Notes under the pieces: generated by a model | The model's input: the letters and a program-made list of their open reading frames with translations, nothing else | The model's database searches: none | What the model was told of the DNA's origin: nothing | Part shown: positions 60,503 through 64,000 of the stretch, piece by piece | Layout: each line of letters starts with the position of its first letter | Numbering within the stretch: position 1 is the stretch's first letter | Assembly: GCA_022791755.1 (NCBI GenBank) | Contig: JAAVZR010000009.1 | Location: forward strand, 1-64,000 | Direction of reading: 5' to 3' | Length of the DNA: 64,000 nucleotides | From: Lachnospiraceae bacterium | GTDB lineage: Bacteria; Bacillota; Clostridia; Lachnospirales; Lachnospiraceae | Program-made: the position numbers and the translations under genes

Positions 60503-61129
60503 ATGAAACAACAAAGGATTTCCCGTTCCCGACGGGATATGAGAAACGCTCTGCTACAGCTGATGAAAACTACGCCGTACGGAGCCATTACGGTGACGAT
60601 GCTGGCAGGAGAGGCTGGCGTCAACCGCAAGACGTTTTACGCCCACTACCAGAATAAGGATGAGCTCCTGCATGAGCTGCTCTACGATATGTTTGATGAG
60701 CTGTTTGGATGCTTTATGTATGAGAAAGGGACCCCGGATGAAATCCTGGATGAGGAGCATCTGCGGTCGGATGTGCGCCGTTTTCTCGAGACATTGGAGA
60801 GAAGCGAGGAGAAGATCCTGGTACTAATTACGTCGGATACCTCAGAGACAGCGATCGCCATGGCGGATCAGGTCGTCTTAAACCGTCTGAAGGAGATTCA
60901 TGTGCTGGAGGATGGCGGTACGGTTCCGCGAAAATTTTATCTGGAGATCATACGGAATTTTTTTATGGGGCTCATAGATGCCTGGCTTGAGGCAGAAGGG
61001 ATTACGCAGGAGGAAGGCGTGACGGCTTTGACCAGGCTCATACGCCACAGCTTTGCCAATATGTTTCGCTATGTGAGGCCGGAACGAAAGCAGACGCAGG
61101 AGTCGGCGTTGAAGACACCGAGAGGATAA
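60503..61129 (+). CDS. TetR/AcrR-family transcriptional regulator
   Basis: 208 aa. N-terminal DNA-binding domain: SRRDMRNALLQLMKTTPYGAITVTMLAGEAGVNRKTFYAHYQNKDELLHELL, with the recognition helix at VNRKTFYAHY. The C-terminal ligand domain (FFMGLIDAWLEAEGITQEEGVTALTRLI) resembles the TetR_C group linked to DhaS-type regulators. It faces the DMSO-reductase-like genes tail to tail, so its target is not evident from position. Confidence 0.85.
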   Translation: MKQQRISRSRRDMRNALLQLMKTTPYGAITVTMLAGEAGVNRKTFYAHYQNKDELLHELLYDMFDELFGCFMYEKGTPDEILDEEHLRSDVRRFLETLERSEEKILVLITSDTSETAIAMADQVVLNRLKEIHVLEDGGTVPRKFYLEIIRNFFMGLIDAWLEAEGITQEEGVTALTRLIRHSFANMFRYVRPERKQTQESALKTPRG

Positions 61130-61140
61130 AAACGATAAAA

Positions 61141-61181
61141 CGGATCCGCTGTGACCTTATGAGCCGCAGCGGATCCGCTTT
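61141..61181. terminator. Bidirectional terminator between tetR and the reductase genes
   Basis: CGGATCCGCTG (61141-61151) pairs perfectly with CAGCGGATCCG (61167-61177); CTTTTG follows on the plus strand and TTTTATCGTTTTT on the minus strand. It can serve both convergent units. Confidence 0.8.
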
Positions 61182-61209
61182 TGTATGAATCAAAGACAGT
61201 GCCGGTGAA

Positions 61210-61797
61210 TCAGGATTCCTTCTCCTCGAAAGAAGCGTCCTTAGCGCAGGCTCTGGCCTTAATCAGGAAATTAGAGCCGGTGCCTCCGTCGGGGAAGCAG
61301 GGAAGCTCTGTGACCAGATCGGCTCCGTACTGAGCCTTCAGCTCGTCGATGGGACCGAATTTCAGAGCACGCATCATACAGCTGGAGACACAGGCCGGGG
61401 CCTCGCCCTTGTCGATGAGATCCTTACACATATCACATTTCATCACCTTATTTTCCGCTTCCACATAGACGGGATGGACATAAGGACATGCCGTGACGCA
61501 GGCCTTACAGGCATCGCCCAGACACTCCACATTGGGATCGTGGTATACGATACCGGTGGCCTCATCCTTGACCGTGCGTCCGGTGGGGCAGATGCTCACG
61601 CAGGCCGGGTTATCGCAGTGGTTGCAGCTGGCAGCCAGGTGATAGATCCCCGGAGCGGGGAAGTCGCCGGTTTCATAGGTATGGACCGTGCGGAACAGAT
61701 AGCCGATTTCCAACCGGTTTTTATCCTTGCAGGCGATCTGGCAGGTGTGACAGCCTGCGCATACCGTCTGATCAAAATAGAATCCATATTGTGCCAT
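61210..61797 (-). CDS. dmsB: DMSO-reductase-family iron-sulfur subunit
   Basis: 195 aa. Four [4Fe-4S]-type cysteine clusters: CAGCHTCQIACKD, CNHCDNPACVSICPTG, CLGDACKACVTACPY and CDMCKDLIDKGEAPACVSSCMMRALKFG. This is the DmsB-type electron-transfer subunit, passing electrons from a quinol-oxidising anchor to the molybdenum subunit. It starts 16 nt after the A subunit with a GAGGAGG ribosome-binding site. No membrane anchor (DmsC) follows before the terminator, so the anchor, if any, lies elsewhere. The substrate may not be DMSO. Confidence 0.88.
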   Translation of the reverse strand: MAQYGFYFDQTVCAGCHTCQIACKDKNRLEIGYLFRTVHTYETGDFPAPGIYHLAASCNHCDNPACVSICPTGRTVKDEATGIVYHDPNVECLGDACKACVTACPYVHPVYVEAENKVMKCDMCKDLIDKGEAPACVSSCMMRALKFGPIDELKAQYGADLVTELPCFPDGGTGSNFLIKARACAKDASFEEKES

Positions 61798-61812
61798 TTT
61801 CAGTTCCTCCTC

Positions 61813-64000
61813 TTAGTCAAACAAAATCGTCTGAGGGACATCCACATCTTTGGGGATCGGTGTGCCATCCCACTTCTCCACCTGTACCGTCAGAGAGTTA
61901 TAGCCATCCACACCCATGCCGGTGGCCACGTTTCCGGTGATATAGTTCTCACTGCCGGACTGGTCGATGCCGGTGGCTTCGTCTACTCTTACCCATGCGC
62001 CGTGAGGCAGGCCCACGACACCGGGAGTCATGCGCGCCGTCACATAGGCCTGACGCAGCGTCTCGCCGTACTGGGAGGAGATCTTCACTGTGTCGCCATC
62101 CTTGATTCCGCGGTCCGCAGCGTCCTGCTTGGAGATATAGAACGGATTGGCACAGGCTTCCCGCAGCCAGGGGATATTGTCAAAGATGGAGTGAGAACGT
62201 CTCTGGTAGTGCGGGTTGATGCACTGCAGAGGATACTGGCTCTTCTCTTTGCCGATGGTATTGTCCACAAAGGTGCTCTCATAGCCCTGGGTGGCAGGCC
62301 GGTATTTGGGCAGCGGGGAATATTCGTCCTCGGAATACCCCTGGGAGTTGATGATATCCGCCCACATCTGGGAATAGAACTCCACCTTGCCGGTGGCGGA
62401 GGCAATGGGATTCGCCTCGGGATCCTTGCGGAACTCTTCCTTGTCGATATAGCCGAAATTATCACCCACCTTGCGCTCTACACGGTACATACCGTCTTCC
62501 ATGAACTGCTTGATCGGGATACGACCCTCCTGAGGAGCGCCTTCCACGCCCCACTCGTCGATATCTTCCTGAGTGATGGAGCACAGATTCTCCCAGTCCA
62601 CACCGTTTTCCTTGATGACGGTGGAGGTGGCCACCTCATTGAACAGACGCTGTGTCGGGCTTACGGTGAAGAAGTCGTCCTGGGTGAGGCCGAACTTTTC
62701 GCCGATCTTAATGCAGGCTTCCACATCGCTGAGGGACTCAAAATAAGGGTCCACCACCTGGCGGCTAATCAGGACGATATCACGGTTCATATAGCCTTCC
62801 CATACATAGCTGCCTTCACGCTCCCAGTTGGTGGTGATGGGCAGAACGATATCGGCATACTTGTTGCTGGCGGTCAGGAAATGACCCTGCCCCACCACGA
62901 ACTCCACGGCACGGTGAGCCTCGATACCCTTCTTTGCGCCTTCGCAGGTAGTCAGCTTTGCCTTACCGGCATTCCAGATCATCTTGACATTGGCAGTGGT
63001 ATTTTCGATTTTCTTAGTCAGATCAAAGTTTTCAATGACGCTCTTCCAGGCAACGCCGTAGCCATTTAGAGTCGTCCAGATGCTGGTGGGATTATAGGGC
63101 TCGCCCATGACGGCGTTCCACATCTGGTTATCGCCCACATAGCTGCCTGTGCCTGTGCCGGAGGTGGCGGCGCCGGCGCCTCCGTTGCTGCCCACTTTGA
63201 CCAGGCGGGGACCGAAGTTGTTGGTGTGGTTCCAGGCCGTAGGTCCGACACAGTTGCCGCTCTTACCGATGTGGCCGCCCATGGCTGCCAGGCAGATGGC
63301 CATCTGAGGAACCTGATCGGCGTTATAGTTGCGGGCGCTGGCCCAGCTGGAGAGGATGGCACAGTTATTATCCTTGCTTAAGATGCGAGCCACTTCCCGC
63401 AGCGTATCCGCGTCTACGCCGCAGATTTCGCTGGCCCACTCCGGCGTCTTGGGGGTGCCGTCGTATTCGCCGCGCAGATAATCGAAGAAATTCTCATTGA
63501 TCCGGGCATTGTCCGGCATATGGTCGGCATCCTGGCCTACGCAGCAGCGATCCAGGAAATCCCAGTCGATAAGCTTCTTCTCCTCATCCTCCTCCAGCAT
63601 CACATAGGCCATACCCAGCATGGCGGCCAGATCTGTGCCGGGACGAATCGGAACCCATTTTGCATCCAGAATGGAAGAAGTATCGGTATAAATCGGATCA
63701 AAGATGATAAACTGACAGCCGGCATCCTTCCATGCCTTGGCATAGTTGGTAGCGTTGCCCAGAGCCGCCCAGGCGGGATTGTAGCCGAAGGCGACGCAGT
63801 ACTGGCAGTTCAGCATGTCGAGACGGTCGTTATTGACAGAGTAGTCGTTGCAGCCGTCGCCCCAGCCCAGCACGCCGGGGGCATACCAGCAGCCCCAGGA
63901 GGAAGTGGTCCAGGATGTCAGATAGTTGATATTCAGCTTGTTTAACAGAGCGGTGGGCTCGCCTCCATTGACCAGTATGGCATTGTCGCCGTATGTGGTA
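61813..64000 (-). CDS. dmsA: Molybdopterin-dependent reductase catalytic subunit (DmsA-like), N-terminus outside window
   Basis: Open to the right edge; at least 729 codons are visible (the track's start at 63873 is internal, since the frame continues TTYGDNAILVNGGEPTALLNKL...). It has the DMSO-reductase fold: GCNDYSVN, then FGYNPAWAALGNATNYAKAWKDAGCQFIIFDPIYTDTSS, PIRPGTDLAAMLGMAYVM, ICLAAMGGHIGKSGNCVGPT, ADIVLPITTNWEREGSYVW. The C-terminal cofactor domain reads INPHYQRRSHSIFDNIPWL ... GIKDGDTVKISSQYG ... MTPGVVGLPHGAWVRVDE ... NSLTVQVEKW. The twin-Arg signal and Fe-S motif are outside the window. Likely an anaerobic respiratory reductase; substrate unknown. Confidence 0.88.
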   Translation of the reverse strand, partial: TTYGDNAILVNGGEPTALLNKLNINYLTSWTTSSWGCWYAPGVLGWGDGCNDYSVNNDRLDMLNCQYCVAFGYNPAWAALGNATNYAKAWKDAGCQFIIFDPIYTDTSSILDAKWVPIRPGTDLAAMLGMAYVMLEEDEEKKLIDWDFLDRCCVGQDADHMPDNARINENFFDYLRGEYDGTPKTPEWASEICGVDADTLREVARILSKDNNCAILSSWASARNYNADQVPQMAICLAAMGGHIGKSGNCVGPTAWNHTNNFGPRLVKVGSNGGAGAATSGTGTGSYVGDNQMWNAVMGEPYNPTSIWTTLNGYGVAWKSVIENFDLTKKIENTTANVKMIWNAGKAKLTTCEGAKKGIEAHRAVEFVVGQGHFLTASNKYADIVLPITTNWEREGSYVWEGYMNRDIVLISRQVVDPYFESLSDVEACIKIGEKFGLTQDDFFTVSPTQRLFNEVATSTVIKENGVDWENLCSITQEDIDEWGVEGAPQEGRIPIKQFMEDGMYRVERKVGDNFGYIDKEEFRKDPEANPIASATGKVEFYSQMWADIINSQGYSEDEYSPLPKYRPATQGYESTFVDNTIGKEKSQYPLQCINPHYQRRSHSIFDNIPWLREACANPFYISKQDAADRGIKDGDTVKISSQYGETLRQAYVTARMTPGVVGLPHGAWVRVDEATGIDQSGSENYITGNVATGMGVDGYNSLTVQVEKWDGTPIPKDVDVPQTILFD

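Noticed and set aside
61474-63069. 531-aa plus-strand ORF
   Set aside because: It lies antisense to the dmsA-like gene and its sequence is low in recognisable motifs; it is a shadow of a strong codon bias.

Overview
The window is a chromosomal segment of a Gram-positive anaerobe, most likely a Lachnospiraceae-type Clostridium. The protein families point there: LoaP, XpaC/TelA, PdaA, a CspB-like subtilase, a DMSO-reductase-family enzyme, AGGAGG ribosome-binding sites and sigma-A promoters. Background composition is moderately GC-rich, but two stretches are clearly AT-richer: about 28.6-29.2 kb plus 29.5-30.0 kb, and about 31.2-44.7 kb. I see no rRNA, tRNA, CRISPR array or insertion sequence. 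The identification is from protein resemblance only; no search was run.

Layout. 0-1.5 kb: an Rpn-type nuclease gene and a broken C-terminal copy of it. 2.1-6.8 kb: ugd, two unknown genes and a surface GH25 lysozyme. 6.8-16.5 kb: a cell-surface glycan locus with three related GT2 glycosyltransferases, a fourth GT2, a WcaJ-like initiating sugar-phosphate transferase and an LCP ligase. An HtrA protease (16.7-18.1 kb) follows.

18.2-31.2 kb: a self-contained phage-tail element. A divergent repressor pair (XRE regulator and a short ImmA-like protein) faces a tail operon: tail-terminator-like protein, major tail protein, frameshifted tail assembly chaperones, tape measure, distal tail and baseplate proteins, an Ig-repeat fiber, r1t-like holin and amidase. 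A strong terminator closes it. There is no terminase, portal, protease, capsid, integrase or replication gene, so it reads as a non-contractile (F-type) tailocin rather than a prophage. Its promoters and four near-identical operators form a compact divergent switch.

31.2-44.7 kb: a second, AT-rich capsule/exopolysaccharide operon under a LoaP antiterminator. It holds a PglC-GT4 fusion, the three enzymes for UDP-N-acetyl-L-fucosamine, further glycosyltransferases, a nucleotide-sugar dehydrogenase, a Wzy-like polymerase and a Wzx-like flippase. The tailocin is therefore sandwiched between two surface-glycan loci, which suggests that receptor (or self-immunity) and killing may evolve together; this is inference.

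44.8-64 kb: ordinary chromosome. It holds a ClpX-like unfoldase with an acidic N-terminal extension, a subtilase, a MATE transporter, an iron alcohol dehydrogenase, a SUV3-like helicase, an XpaC/TelA pair, a PdaA-type deacetylase, DUF3298 and DUF305 proteins, a MarR regulator with a TauE/SafE permease, a TetR regulator, and a DMSO-reductase-type A/B pair whose A subunit runs off the right edge.
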